Part shown: positions 32,504 to 44,905 of the stretch, one piece after another
Layout: the number at the start of each line of letters is the position of its first letter
Position numbering within the stretch: the first letter of the stretch is position 1
NCBI GenBank assembly: GCA_021018995.1
Contig: CM037587.1
Span: forward strand, 68,653,604-68,717,603
Source: Chloranthus sessilifolius
Lineage: Eukaryota > Streptophyta > Magnoliopsida > Chloranthales > Chloranthaceae
DNA length: 64,000 nucleotides
Direction of reading: 5' to 3'
Notes under the pieces: model-generated
Databases searched by the model: none
Seen by the model: the letters and a program-made list of their open reading frames with translations, nothing else
What the model was told of the DNA's origin: nothing
Position numbers and translations under genes: made by a program

Positions 32504-34445
32504 TTACATTGTACATGACTCATGATCAAAATTAAAAGATATATTATAATGAAAACTAACTTTGAAGCCACATTGAATTTCATGATGGTTCTTCCCCCTC
32601 GTGATAGTCATCATCAGTGTGTGAGCTTTTTCTGTAATGTTGGTCATATTGATACCCATGGTCATATGTGCTCCCTTGAAACTGACGCATTGCAATGAAT
32701 ATGGCTCAGTGTAATACGTAAAGGTTGGTCCTCCAAAATTTTGACTAACGAAGTCATATGGCTCGGGGTAAGCTAGTTGAGGCCGGTAGTATGGGTTACT
32801 GGTTGCTGAATTTTTAGTATTTCGTAAATTAAATCCCCCAAAGCTAGAAGTCATATAAGCCAAAACATCTTGTGGACCTTGTGGTGGTTGTGTTTGGTAC
32901 GATTTTGACGCTCCTCTTCCTTCAACCCCTCCACCTCTAAATATAGGAGTGCCATACATTGTTACCAGCTCATCATCCCATGGGGTAATACCTCCATAAG
33001 AATTAGAGGGATCAACATCATGCCCTCCACCACTAGTGCCAACGTGGGTTTCATCTCCTCCACCATCACCCACATCATCGTCATTATCACTATCAGGTTG
33101 CTTTTCATCATCAGATCCAACCAGTGGATGGTGAATCAATCTTCTTTTCTGTCTTTGTTGTTGGAAAGCCTGCTCCTTCGCTACTCTTTCAATATTGTCT
33201 AGCCATGTAATGCCCTCAGTATTCAGCACTGACTCTTTTCTCTCTTTGATCCACTGATTCAAAGGGTCATCTTCCGTGAATATATAATCCAACTGGATGG
33301 GATCAAAATATTCACTATCTGTAAGGTAGAATATGATAGATGAATTAGTATATTCCTCATCAATTACATCAAATAAAAATTGTATAAACTAAGCCTTCAT
33401 ATAATTGCTTACCACGGTTGGTCCTCTGCATATTTTTGACCTTAATACTAACTTTTCCAATAGTTCCATAGTTAGCCTATTCCTTGTCTTCATGTGAATG
33501 AGAGAGAAGGTGCTCCAATTCCGCTCACAGTTGGACCATGAACATGGTTGCGATAAGACCCTCATTGCAACCCACCTCAGTATCGGATCATCACCTCCAT
33601 AGTGCATCCACTAATCAGCGAGTTTATCATGCTTGATTTAGGATTGTGCCAACGGGATTCCAAATGACCCATGTCTCTTGCGAAACATGTCAATCTACAA
33701 AGATATAATACTTAACCCTCATATCAATAAACTGATCATATGGCATTTGACTTATTAGTTATAAGGTATGATTACTCACATCTCCGATCACTTGACCTTG
33801 GTTTGCCAACTCAAGAAGCATTCATTGGATCACATTGAGCAAATCACTGTACACTTCATCGACCTCACTCAACTCGAAGCATCAAGTATACTGGAAGGCC
33901 AGATTCAAGTAGTGTGCTGTACGTCAAACATGAGCAATCTCATTAGTATATGGAAACAGTGAATAATATGAAAAATAATAAAAAAACAAAAATCACTACA
34001 TAAGTAATTTAACATGTTATACTTGCAGCATGCAAGTACTGGTGGAATTGTGGGTTGTAGATCAGGTCACCAACTTCATTCAAAACAAGTCTCTTTGATC
34101 GTGAGAGTTCTAACTCATATTTTCTCCATTCATCAGAGTTGACCATATTTTCAGCTCACGACTATATCTAGCCAAGCTCTGTAGGGCGAAAAATTGTGTT
34201 GTAAATCGTGTAATCACAGGCCAGAGCAGCTCATTCTTAGTAAAGTATCTCATTAGATTCACCAACATGTCACTATTGTATAGGTAGGAAGTAATCGCTC
34301 TTCCCTTCTAAAAAGTTGCCTTTGCCTTGCTTCTCTTTCTCAAATCCTCAAGAATGAGATCCACACAATGAGCAGCATGCATAGTCTAGTACAAGTGCCA
34401 CCTCTTCAACATTAACTGTCTTCCTGCGGCTTCGTAATTGGCGGT
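32504..34445 (-). pseudogene. hAT-superfamily transposase, truncated pseudogene
   Basis: Read on the minus strand from the break. First come ANYEAAGRQLML and MHAAHCVDLILEDLRKRSKA (34440-34330), equal to the 'ANYxxAGKxLM ... WTPCAAHCIDLxLEDI' block of plant hAT transposases. Then IDMFRKRHGSFGIPLAQS (33695-33640), and the dimerisation region WVAMRVLSQPCSWSNCERNW and STFSLIHMKTRNRL (about 33580-33470). The tail at 33292-32504 has PLNQWIKER and an acidic SDNDDDVGDGGGD stretch. Stops and frameshifts break it. The BED zinc finger and upstream parts are missing, because element C's LTR begins at the break (34446). Confidence 0.8.
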
Positions 34446-35129
34446 TGTGACAACCCAAAGTTTGGCAACCAAAAATCTGTGACTTCTGACCACCGCTTAA
34501 GGCTATCCACGAATTACCGAACACTTGGTACATTAGCAGAATTCAAAGAAGATATCTCTAACTAAGCAGATAAATTCATCATATATAATAAAAGTAAGTT
34601 CCAATTCTATACATTTAAAACATATCAAAATGACGGTTCTAATTCCATTTAGAGACACATGGATAAAAGAACCGAAACGAACCACCGGTGATGGCTGACC
34701 ATCACCTAAACAATGGTTTACAAAAACAATATTCAAAATAATTACATTATCTAATTCCTAATCCAAGATGGCTGGATGTACCAAGCCCTAAGCACAAAAC
34801 CACTATTCAATTCTGACACAAATCCCAATCTATGGGAAAAACTCCTCTGGAAGGGGCTCAATCTCCTCCTCCGAAATGTACTCCAGATCAAACTCCTTCT
34901 CTAACTCAGCACCTGTGACATATAATCGAAGGGTGAGCTAACAGTCTAAGCACAATAGGGGCAACATTAGTAGAATTTTATCTCATATTTCAAAGCATAA
35001 ATTTCATAACTGATTTCATATGCACATTTCACATTTCACAAGAATTTCTAGATGTTGAACTTAAATCACACACACACACGCTCGCTTCTAATGTTTGTTT
35101 GAAATCTTGCACGTAACTTAAAACAGTAA
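34446..35129 (-). mobile_element. Element C 3' LTR, distal piece
   Basis: It begins on + with TGTGACAACCC, so on - the LTR ends GGGTTGTCACA at the hAT break. The LTR is interrupted by element B at 35129 and resumes at 57516, the AGTAA duplication marking the joint. Together with 57516-59010 it gives an LTR of about 2.2 kb with TGT...ACA ends. Non-coding. Confidence 0.65.
35125..35129. repeat. Target-site duplication of element B, left copy
   Basis: AGTAA directly before TGATCAGACCC. The same AGTAA at 57511-57515 follows the 3' LTR of B. Confidence 0.88.
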
Positions 35130-36679
35130 TGATCAGACCCAATTATTGTACAAATTATCCCCAAATCCTAGCTTTGTTAGACCTCACTTAACCACTAATA
35201 TATGCTTTTAGTTCGTGTTGTGATGCAACAAGTACAAAAGTTGATTAAATATCAAATAGGCTAAAAGTGCAAAGTTATAAATAAACCCAAGTAAAAGGCA
35301 AGGATCGAAGGAAGAACTGATGAAGGAATTCATCTAAAGCTTAAATGGACTGGTCGAAACTGCAAATTCGACCGGTTGAAATAGTGCAGTAGAAGGGGTT
35401 CCGTGCCGAAGAAGAACTGAGCTTAAATGGACCAATCTAAGCACAAAATCGACCGATCGAAACTCCAGAAGGCTTCAGAAACTCAAAAAGGTGACCGGTC
35501 AGGACTCAATCGACCGATCGAATTCGAGCTAAATAGAGGATAGAAATCTCAGAGGAATTAATCGACCAGTCAAAACTAAAGTTGACCTATCCATTAAATA
35601 AAGAAGCTAAAGTCTCCACGGGTTGTCTTTTACCTAGAGAAGGAAAGTAAAGCCGATCGATCGGTCCTCCAACACCGATCGGTCGAAATAGAGTTTCTGC
35701 ATGAGAAATCAGTTCAACACAGCTGTGGATGATGCCTAAACTCTGAGATCCTCTCTAAAAACCTCTTTTAAACAATCGGGATAACTCAAAATCATGGATT
35801 TCCTTCTAAACTCATCTTCCTTTGAGGATTTTTAGGATCTAAAGAATCCTTGCCGTGTGTATTTGTTATAGGGCCTTGTAATATATAAATAAGGACCCTA
35901 GGGTTTAGTTTTAGGGGACTCGCATGTCAAAACCTTTCTAAAGGGTTCTAAAATAAGTTTTTATAGTTTTAGATTAGGAATAGTTCTGGAATAAGAGGGA
36001 TACTGGATGTAATCATCGATGAGAGTCTGCATCAGCAATGACGAAGCTCTTTGAATCGATGCGCGCTTAAAGATTTGGGTTGGATCTCTTATATTATTGA
36101 TAAGTATTTTTAATGAAGTTTTATTTATTTTTCTACTTGTGATTTCCATTAATTGTACGATTGCATGTTAGAGGTTCTGACTAGATCGAGAACAAGTTAG
36201 TAACACTGCAGTCATATTTAGCTTAATTTAGTGGTCTTGTAGGGATTGGGTTAACCTAGATAGGATATTCACTAACGGACTAGGCCTTGTAGGATAGTTT
36301 GTTGGTTTGTGCAATGGTTCTTTGACGATTAGGTCTGTTTAACTCGCAATTAGATTTACCTAAGCCATATATGAAGTGACTGAGCTTGTAGCCAGGAGCG
36401 CGGGTACTAGGGATTCATGGTAGAAAAGAAGTAGGATTTATTATTATATGAATCTGGAATCCAAGAGGGATTCCAGTCGGCTTTCCCCTTTCTTATTACT
36501 AAAACTATGCAGATTTCTTTATTTAATTTAGGAATCTAATGTTACAATGTGTTATAAAGTATTTTGTAAAATAGAATTAAATGAGAGATAAATGACAAAT
36601 CCCTATGGTTCGACACCCTTATACTCGCCCAAGTACATCTGAACTTGTGCACTTGCAAGGTAATATTTTAAGACGATCA
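35130..36679 (+). mobile_element. Element B 5' LTR
   Basis: TGATCAGACCC to GACGATCA, collinear with 55967-57510 over the whole length. It holds the ACCGGTCGA-type array (35350-35700) and a TATA box TATATAAATAA (35882-35892) before the 'GGACCCTAGG' leader. The short minus ORF at 35961-36149 is present in both LTRs but is not gene-like. Confidence 0.9.
35350..35700. promoter_or_regulatory. ACCGGTCGAAA / CGACCGATCG motif array in the B LTR
   Basis: About ten near-palindromic copies: CTGGTCGAAAC, CGACCGGTTGAAA, CGACCGATCGAAA, GACCGGTC (35493), CGACCGATCGAA, CGACCAGTC, GATCGATCGGTC and CGATCGGTCGAAA. The other LTR has the same array at 56185-56530, and an internal copy lies at 52915-53185. Confidence 0.8.
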
Positions 36680-36685
36680 AGTTTT

Positions 36686-36703
36686 TGGCGTCATTGTTGG
36701 GGA
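36686..36703 (+). promoter_or_regulatory. Primer-binding site of element B (tRNA-Asp-like)
   Basis: TGGCGTCATTGTTGGGGA lies six bases (AGTTTT) after the LTR end. It is close to TGGCGCCGTTGCCGGGGA, the tRNA-Asp complement used by Athila elements. Confidence 0.75.
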
Positions 36704-36923
36704 TTTCAGATTTATTTCTTACTTGAATTCAGTTTTACTTTATTTCGTTTGTATCATTATACTAACTACAGTTTGTTTATTTTTAGGTTTGGAAAATCGA
36801 AGTCGCTAACACACCAAAGGTTTCTTACGGGATGCTGTGAGAGGCTCAGGTATGTTCTTCTGATTTTCAGAAATTTGGTTAATTATTTTTATTTTTAGTT
36901 TTTATTTTGGTCAAGGTGTGGCT

Positions 36924-38806
36924 TGTTGAGAACTAGAAAATACCATTTTCCACCCTTTAACTTGGGCCTTGATAGACCCTTGAGAGAACTAAATAAGTGT
37001 TTTAAGTGCTTGTGTTACAGCTAACAATAAAGACAGGTTTAACCATGAAAGCAACCTAAAAGTGCCAAAAAGATGATAATTCATGTCGATCCAAAGGAAG
37101 AAAGAGAAGGGACAACCTCACTAGCTGTCAAAATGCCTGAACTGAAGAGGCAAAGACCTGGTCTCAACCCAGAAAAGAAATGTGGAGCAATTCAAACAGA
37201 AAAATGCACTACAGAGTGCTTTTCGAAAAGAATCTGAACTTTTCGAAAAGAACCTGAACTCTGCGAAAAGAACTAAAAGCTCCAGGCTTAGTTTTCGAAG
37301 AGCACCTGAACTCTTCGAAAGGATGATTAACCTATTCAAAAAGAAGAGAAGTCCTTGCTAATGTAACTCAACATTGCGAAAAGAGCTTCAAAGAATACAA
37401 GATTACCTTGCGAAAAGTTCCCTAAACTATGCGAAATGGTATTCTGGAGATTCCTAACTTCTGCAAGCGTAATTCAGTAATCTTTTGCATGTGTCCCAAT
37501 GCATTTAAAAACCTAGGGACATTTCAGAAGATTCTAAGCACGAAGCGAAGGCATATTCCACCCCATGTGAGCACCCAAAGATGAAATCACTTGGCGGGAA
37601 CTTCTAGAAGCTCTAATAGATTTTCAAATTGCATAACAGAATTGATGCTTATGTCGCCTGATTAGCTGAACCAGATCGAGCAATTCTGATTGACCAGAAT
37701 AGATCTGGATCCTTCTGCTCGACTACCATTAGTTGATACAGATCTGAGCACTTCTAATTGGTCGATACGCATCTAAGCTAGACCTGGGGAAAACTATAAA
37801 TAGATGAGCCATTTGCCCAATTTGGGTGTCCAGATTTTGAGTTTCATTCCTGTTCCCCCATTTCCAGATCAGCTAGCCTGTCTGAAACCTTGTAATAGCA
37901 TAACTTTTACTTACAATTTAGAGCTGTGAGATATCTCTGTAATTCAAAAGAGGATTGTATTCAAGATCAAAAGAGGATTGTATTCAAGACTACAAATCTG
38001 AGAGCTGTTTAAGCTGTGCTTTGTAATTGTAAATGTGAATTTGAAAAGGTTGCTGTAAACCGTACGTTCTCAATTGGATTCATGTTAAGGGTTCCCTCTG
38101 ATCTCCTTATTGCACTAGACTCCTTTAGATTTACTGTTTTTCATGCAATTTCCCTTGATTCATTAACCCTGTGGGAATTAGTGTTTGTAACCTAATCTCT
38201 CACAACATTTGTAGTGATATTTCTTGTTCTGAATTAAGGGTTTAGATTAAAGACTATTGGATGGTCTGTGGCCATTAAAGTGGACAGACCATAACCATAA
38301 GCCTAAATTTAATCCTTGAGTTAGATTTATTTCTCTTGCATCTGTGCTTGTAGCCAGATGAAGATTGGATCATCTCTCATTTGACCTGCAGTCACTCTCA
38401 TTGTGTTTCAAGGACCAAATCAAAGTTAGATATTATTTCTCCATTTTATAAATTTACATCAAAACTCCCCCAACTCATATCTGGATCATTTAGTTTAACT
38501 TTTACTTTTATCATTTAGTTAATGTGACAAATTCAACCTCCCATCTTATGTGCTCTGTAGATAGGATAAGAGGCCAGATCTAGTAGCTCAGATCTGGAGG
38601 TTTATCTTGGATTTTAAACAAATTCTCTGTGGACGATCTTTTACTCACTTACATTTAAAACTTGCTACAATTGGCCATGATCTTGCAGGCTAATTCACTT
38701 CTCTCTTTGCTAATATTTCTTTATTTTTTTCCCTGATTCAGTATAACTTAGCATTCGCAAACCTGTTTTCAAAACACATAAATCATGCACACTAAGATCA
38801 CCAACA
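36924..38806 (+). mobile_element. Element A 5' LTR
   Basis: Collinear with 49460-51299. Visible differences include an extra 24-base copy of AAAAGAGGATTGTATTCAAG (about 37947-37995) and a replaced stretch near 37355-37395. It contains the CGAAAAG array (37218-37440), a TATA box CTATAAATAG (37794-37803) and a leader to the TCACCAACA end. Minus-strand ORFs over the array are shadows. Confidence 0.93.
37218..37440. promoter_or_regulatory. TTTTCGAAAAG motif array in the A LTR
   Basis: About ten copies of a palindromic core: TTTTCGAAAA at 37220 and 37240, CTGCGAAAAG (37261), GTTTTCGAAGAG (37291), CTCTTCGAAAGG (37311), and GCGAAAAG forms at 37376, 37409 and 37430. They are often separated by AACCTGAACT. 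The 3' LTR has the same array at 49756-49955 and an internal copy lies at 44581-44905. Confidence 0.85.
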
Positions 38807-38812
38807 AGTTTT

Positions 38813-38830
38813 TGGCGTCGTTGCTGGGGA
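38813..38830 (+). promoter_or_regulatory. Primer-binding site of element A (tRNA-Asp-like)
   Basis: TGGCGTCGTTGCTGGGGA, six bases (AGTTTT) after the LTR end. It differs from the Athila tRNA-Asp site TGGCGCCGTTGCCGGGGA at two positions. B has the same six-base spacer. Confidence 0.85.
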
Positions 38831-39004
38831 ATTTGTTTTAAAATAGGTAAACCTAAGTTTTCATTTTTATTTTTACATCAGTGCTAAACTATTCTATTCT
38901 TTATATTTGTGCAGTTATTCATATCCATTTTGAAGAGGGGAATCTACTTTAAAAGGAATTCTGAAGGTTTGCTGTGCATAATCTGATTCTCTGTTCTGTG
39001 TTGT

Positions 39005-40260
39005 ATGTTTGGTAGGAGGACTCTCAGCCCTGAGATTGTCCCTCTAAATTTAGAAGTTGAAAGGCTATTACGAACCAGACAAACAGCACAAAATTTTGCT
39101 GAAACAGTTACTATGGGTGAAGAACCTCGGCTTTTGAGGGATTAATTTGCACCTGGTGCTTATAATTCTCCCTTTTGCATTCAATTTCCTACTGTTGAAG
39201 GAAATTATGAGATCAAATCATCGACTATCCAAATGCTTCCTTCCTTCCATGGGTTGAGTAAGGAAGATCCATACAAACATGTGGATGAATTCTTGTCTCT
39301 TTGCACCACATTCAACATAGTTGGACTTGGTCCAGAGACAACCAAGCTTAGGCTCTTTCCTTTTTCATTAAAGGACAAAGCTAGAGCATGGTTGTCTATG
39401 TTAGCACCAAATAGTATCACTTCTTGGAATGATTTGCAGTGTCAATTTTTAGCCAAATACTTCCCTATGTCTAAAACAAGCCAATTGAGACAAAGTATTA
39501 TTTCCTTCTCACAAAACTCAACTGAAACTTTCCATGAAGCATGGGAAAGGTTTAAGGAACTTTTAAGGCAATGTCCTCATCATCAAATTCCCCGATGGCA
39601 GCTTGTTCAAAGCTTCTATCAAGGAATTGATCAAAAAGGCAAGAATATGGTAGATGCTTCCTGTGGAGGCACTTACTTGCAAAAAACAGTTGAGGAGGTT
39701 TGGGACTTATTTGAAGTAATTGGTGAAAACTCAACTCAACAGGAATCTTTGTCAAGAGATATTGAGAATCCTACTAGGTTGAACAATCAGCAAACCACCA
39801 AAGGAAAGATTTATGAGGTGAATGAGTTGGAAAGAAAGATGGATAATTTAACCACAAAGTTTGATAGATTGATGGACTCACTTAAAAATCCAATGGTTGC
39901 AAGAGTAGAGGAGGCATGTCTGATATGCTAGTCCCCTACTCATTCACTTGACCAATGTCCCGCTGCACCACAGCTCCCAGATCTAGTGGTGGAACAAGCT
40001 CATGCTGCCCAATCATTTGGGCAAATGCAGTCAAATGAATATCCATGGAGAGGCACCCCAATTTGAGGTGGAGCAGGAATTATCAATCACAACAGCAAGA
40101 ACCAAAGAACCAAATGCCTTTCAAAGCGCTTTCACCTTATCGATAATTTTTATGCCAAGCCAAATTTTCAGCAGCCCATTCCACAACAACCTGTACAGCA
40201 ATCTGCTCCAGTTCAAGTCCCTTCCAGGTCCCCTTCTTTTGAAGATCATGTCCTAAATTC
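39005..40260 (+). pseudogene. gag: Element A gag
   Basis: The frame opens at ATG 39005 (MFGRRTLSPEIVPLNLEVER) after a leader without other ATG-led frames. It includes FHGLSKEDPYKHVDEFL, LRLFPFSLKDKARAWL, SITSWNDLQCQFLAKYFP and SFYQGIDQKGKNMVD. These are standard Athila Gag capsid blocks. A C-x2-C-x4-H-x4-C knuckle follows (CLIC, then SPTHSLDQC), but TAG at 39929 falls inside it. Other stops are TAA 39143 and TGA 40064. The tail (40120-40260) is Pro/Gln-rich and frameshifted. Gag would form the particle and bind RNA. Confidence 0.85.
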
Positions 40261-40327
40261 ACTCCCGTATTTAGGATCTTTAACTCGGCGTGAACTTTCA
40301 CGGAGCATAAAGAAGATTGAAGAAACA

Positions 40328-41454
40328 TTGGGTCAACTTTCAAATACTTTGGCCAAAAGAGAGGAAGGAAAGTTACCCAGCCAACCTTTGAACAATCCCA
40401 AAGGACAGTTCATGGTTGGAGAGGCTTCTATTTCACATGAAGAAGTAAAAACTGTCACAACTTTGAGAAGTGGAAGAATTATAAATAACAAAGTGGGTAC
40501 TGAAGAAGAAAAAAGTGAGGAAAATGATAAAGATATGCAGCAGGAGCAGCATAATGTTAGCAGTGGGGGTGCTGATGTACCTCAGAAAAAAAAAAAAAAT
40601 CAAAAACAAAAAAATCAAAAAGATTCTGATAATGCTTCTAAAGCTGTAGATGAAGGACTAGTTCCTCATTTACCATTTCCTCATGCCATGAAATCTTTAT
40701 CCCCTTTTGATAAAGGGAACACAAAAATAGATGAAATGATGGAGACTTTCAAGCAAGTCAAGATAAATCTATCTTTGCTTGATGCAATCAAACAAATTCC
40801 AGCATATGCAAAATTTTTGAAAGATATTTGCACTCACAAAAGACAGTCTAGGATACAGTTATCTAAGAAGGTCTTTGCTGTGGAAAGAGTTAATCAGGTG
40901 TTGTCTATTACCACACCTCCTAAACTTCAAGATCCTGGAATCCCCACAATCCCTTGCATTATTGGGGAACATACCATTGAAAAGGCTTTATTAGATTTGG
41001 GTGCTAGTGTCAACCTGCTTCCATATTCTGTATATGTGAAACTAGGTTTGGGAGAATTAAAACCCACTCATGTGGTGTTACAACTAGCAGACAGATCTGA
41101 AAGAAAGCCAGTTGGGATGATTGAGGATGTATTGGTAGGAGTAGATAAATTTTCTATCCTGCTGATTTTCTAGTCTTGGACATGGAACCTATAAAAAGCA
41201 AAACTTCCATCCCTGTCATTTTGGGAAGACCATTCCTGGCTACAGCAAATGCTTGCATTCAATGCAGGTCTGGTATTATGGAAGTCTCTTTTGGAAATAT
41301 GAAGGTGAAATTAAATGTTTATAATGCAGTCACACAACCTCAATTCAGTTCTGAGGAATGTTTTCATGTTGATCTATTGGATGAACTGGTGGAAGGGACT
41401 TTACAACAGTTTTTGCAGTGTGAAGATTTAACCACAGATTCTAAAGATGCTTAG
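40328..41454 (+). pseudogene. pol: Element A protease region
   Basis: An acidic/basic linker (TTLRSGRIINNK, poly-Lys near 40588) leads to IPCIIGEHTIEKALLDLGAS and VNLLPYSVYVKLGLGELKPT (about 40950-41065). D-L-G-A-S is the Athila form of the retropepsin active site. VVLQLADRSERKPVGMIEDV follows. Near 41165 the frame shifts, and SIPVILGRPFLATANACI (41209-41262), the second conserved block, is in the next frame. In a living element this would be one frame with gag. Stop at 41452. Confidence 0.85.
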
Positions 41455-41678
41455 GGAAATTTCGAGGAAGAAACATTTTGTACCTCAAAGTCTGAGGAAG
41501 TAAATGTTGTGCAAGGAACTCATAATCAATCAGCAAGTTTCTCTTCTTGGAAACCTGCTATTCTTCCCCTTCCACAAATAGCTAAGGTACCTTTGCTACC
41601 TTCTTTTCTCTTTCACCACGAGGTAGAATCAAAGCAGTTCAAAAATTTGAAATATGTGTTTTAGGAGACCATAAATCA

Positions 41679-43995
41679 TTGCTCATGATTATTTCTTCCT
41701 CCCTCACAAAGGAGCAGGAGGAAGAGCTGTTGATTGTTTTGAAACAACATAAAAGGGCAATTGGCTGGACTATTGCTGATTTGGGAGGAATCAGTCCAGC
41801 TGTTTGCATGCATAAAATCCATTTGGAAGAAGATGCAAAGCCTTCTAGGGAAATGCAAAGGAGGTTGAGCCCTCATATGCAAGAAGTGGTCATGAAAGAG
41901 GTTGTTAAGTTGTTGGATGCAGAGGCCATTTACCCCATTTCAGATTCAGCTTGGGTGGCACCTACACAGGTGGTACCTACGAAATCTGGGATCACTGTTG
42001 TAACCTCAGATTCTGGTGAGCTTATGTCAACTGCAAACAACAATCGGGTTGGAGGGTGCGTATTGATTCTGAGAAAATTAAATTCAATGACCGAAAAGAC
42101 CATTTCCTCTCATTCATTGATCAAATTTTAGATAAGTTAGCGGGAAAAGCTTATTACTTGTTTTCTTGATGGTTACTCGGTTACAACTTGATTCTGTGTA
42201 CCCACAAGATCAGGAAAAGACCACATTCACTTGCCCTTTTGGCACTTTTGCCTATAGGAGAATGCCTTTTGGTCTTTGTAATGCTCCTGCTACCTTTCAA
42301 AGATGCATGTACTCCATTTTCTCTGATATGATTGACCAATTTATGGAGATTTTTATAGATGATTTTTCAATCTATGGAGACAGTTTTGCCCAGTGTTTAC
42401 ATCATCTCAAATTGGTGTTACAGAGATGTGAAGAAACCAATATAGTTTTGAGCTGGGAGAAGAGCCATTTCATGGTCACCCAGGGCATTGTCCTTGGCCA
42501 TGTTGTCTCCCACAAGGGCATTGAGGTAGACAGAGCAAAAATTGATTTAATTGCACATTTACCACCTCACATAACTGTTAAACAGATCAGAAGTTTTCTG
42601 GAACATGCTGGATTTTACAGAAGGTTCATTAATGACTTCAGTAAAATAGCCAAGCCTCTTTGTCATTTATTGTGCCAAGATGTCCCTTTTGTTTTCAACA
42701 ATGAATGCATGAAAGCATTTGAATTCTTAAAAAACTGTTTGATTTCAGCTCCAATATTACAGTCTCCAGATTATTCACTGCCTTTTGAACTGATGTGTGA
42801 TGCATCAGATTATGCTTTGGGAGCTGTCCTTGGACAGAGAAAGGATAAGTTGCCTCATGTCATAGCTTATGCCAGTAGATCAATGATTGATGCACAACTC
42901 AATTACACAACAACTGAGAAGGAGCTACTGGCAATTGTTTTTGCTTTAGAGAAATTCAGGTCATATGTCTTGGGTTCACAAATAGTGGTGTTCATTGACC
43001 ACTCTGCCTTGAAATACCTTCTGTCTAAGAAGGACACCAAACCAAGATTAATCAGGTGGATCCTCCTATTACAGGAATTTGACTTACAGATCAAAGATAA
43101 AAAGGGTGTAGAGAATGTGGTGGCTGATCACCTGTCTAGAATTTTAACTGCTGAGATTGATAGGCTGCCTATCAATGAATCTTTCCCTGATGAGCTACTT
43201 TTTGCTATTAGTATACACACCCCTTGGTTTGCAAACATAGTCAACTTTTTGGCTACTGGAAGAATTCCTCAACATTGGAATAAAATGGATAAAGATCTTT
43301 TCTTCTCAAAGGTTAAACATTTTATTTGGGAAGATCCTTATCTATTTAAGATTTGTGCAGACCAAATAATAAGAAGATGTGTCCCTGAAGATGAATTTCA
43401 TAGCATACTTTCTATGTGTCATGAACAGGCCTGTGGTGGTCATTTTAGTGGAAACAAAACTACTGCAAAGGTTTTACCGTGTGGATTTTATTGGCCTACA
43501 CTTTTCAAAGATGCTCTGCAGCACTGTAAGTCTTGCCAGAACTGCCAGAAATTGGGCAGCATTTCCAAGAGAAACTCAATGCCTTTACAGCCCATTTTGG
43601 TAGTTGAATTGTTTGATATTTGGGGGATAGACTTCATGGGTCCCTTTCCTCCTTCCAATGGGTGTAATTTCATTTTAGTAGCTGTGGATTATGTATCCAA
43701 ATGGGTTGAAGCCACAGCCACTAAAACCAATGATCACAGAGTAGTTTTGAAAATTTTAAAGGATAACATTTTTTCCAGGTTTGGTTTTCCCAGAGCTATT
43801 ATCAGTGATGGGGGAAGCCATTTTTGTAATAAACATTTTGAAGCTTTATTGAAAAAATACTTTGTGACTCATAGAGTAGCTACTCCATATCATCCACAAA
43901 CCAGTGGACAAGTGGAGATATCCAATAGAGAAATCAAACATATCTTTGGAAAAAGGCGTGAAGAAGGACAAAAGGATTGGTCTTTTAAAATTTGA
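41679..43995 (+). pseudogene. pol: Element A reverse transcriptase, RNase H and integrase
   Basis: RT starts with KPSREMQRRLSPHMQEVV and SDSAWVAPTQVVPTKSGITV, then a frameshifted part (42030-42170) with WRVRIDSEK and FLDGYS, the first catalytic Asp. From 42166 a 609-codon frame is open: [20 protein letters not shown], the catalytic FIDDFSIYG (about 42352), RNase H ([40 protein letters not shown]), integrase zinc region ([23 protein letters not shown]), and the core with D in [10 protein letters not shown] in ISDGGSHF and E in [10 protein letters not shown]. All catalytic residues are present. Minus ORFs are shadows. Confidence 0.92.
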
Positions 43996-44500
43996 ATGAT
44001 GCATTGTGGGCATATAGGACCTATAAAACCCCAATTGGCATGTCCCCATTCAGTTGGTCGTGGCAAAGCATGCCATTTACCGATTGGAGTTAGAATATAA
44101 AGCCTTTTGGGCTATTAAAACATTGAACATGGATCGACTCTACTTTGGTAATCACGGAAGCGCAACTTCTTGAGTTGGAGGAGTTGAGAATGGATGCATA
44201 CACCAATTCAAGATCTTACAAAGAGAAAGTCAAAGCCTTCCATGATAAAATTTGTTGAGAAAAGAGTTCATAGCTGGCTCTAAGGTATGGCTATTTAACT
44301 CAAAACTTAAATTTTTCTGGAAAATGAGATCCAAATGGGAAGGGCCATATCAGTCATTCATGCTCCTTACGAAATTTTTGAAATTTTGGACCCAAGTGAT
44401 GGAAGAATCTTGAAAGTAAATGGTCAGAGGCTCAAACCATGCATTGAAAATACCCAGGAGCCTGTGCTGACCATCTATCATCAAGAACCTCCCCAAATCT
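43996..44500 (+). pseudogene. pol: Element A integrase C-terminus, decayed
   Basis: Scattered in different frames are KACHLP (about 44065), MDAYTNSRSY-like wording (44190-44225), KVKAFHDK (44230), and VNGQRLKPCIENTQEP (about 44417-44465). These are the end blocks of Athila integrase (GKACHLP, LRMDAYTNS, VNGQRLKPF). Several frameshifts and stops. After it comes the motif array. Confidence 0.7.
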
Positions 44501-44580
44501 GATGGTATACAAGCATATATGTTTTGTTCTGTAGTTTTTGCATAGTTTTCTATTTCTCTGTTTTTAGTCATGTTTGTTCT

Positions 44581-44905
44581 CTTTTCGAGAAGTTTAAATA
44601 TGTGAAAAATTAATTCGCAAAGTAAAAATTGTCTTTTCGCAAAGTTCAATTTGCTTTTCGAAAAGGATTTGGATTTGTAACGAACTGCTCGAAAGCAATG
44701 ATTTGCTTTTCGAATAGTTGTTTCTGAAGCCATTTGCTTTTCGAAAAGTTGTTTCTGAAGCTATTAGCTTTCGAATGGTACTGATGCCATTCTCTGTTGT
44801 AAAAAGGACTGTTTTGGAACTTTTTGAAAACTTAAAAATTACTTTGCGAAAATAACTTTGAGCATATTTAAACCCTTTCGAAGTAAGGGTTTCATATTCG
44901 AAAGC
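44581..44905. promoter_or_regulatory. Internal TTTTCGAAAAG array upstream of the element A extra ORF
   Basis: About twelve copies: CTTTTCGAGAAG (44581), TTCGCAAAG (44614, 44636), GCTTTTCGAAAAGG (44653), GCTCGAAAGC (44687), GCTTTTCGAATAG (44705), GCTTTTCGAAAAG (44737), GCTTTCGAATGG (44767), TTGCGAAAA (44844) and TTCGAAAGC (44897). The core is that of the LTR array, but the spacers differ (TTTCTGAAGC, not CCTGAACT), so it is not an LTR fragment. A TATA-like CATATTTAAA lies at 44863-44872, about 310 bases before the extra ORF's ATG. Confidence 0.85.

Noticed and set aside
37218..37440. Heat-shock elements in the A LTR (as in ONSEN)
   Set aside because: Heat-shock sites need GAA and TTC separated by two bases; here the core is TTCGAA with no gap and irregular spacing.
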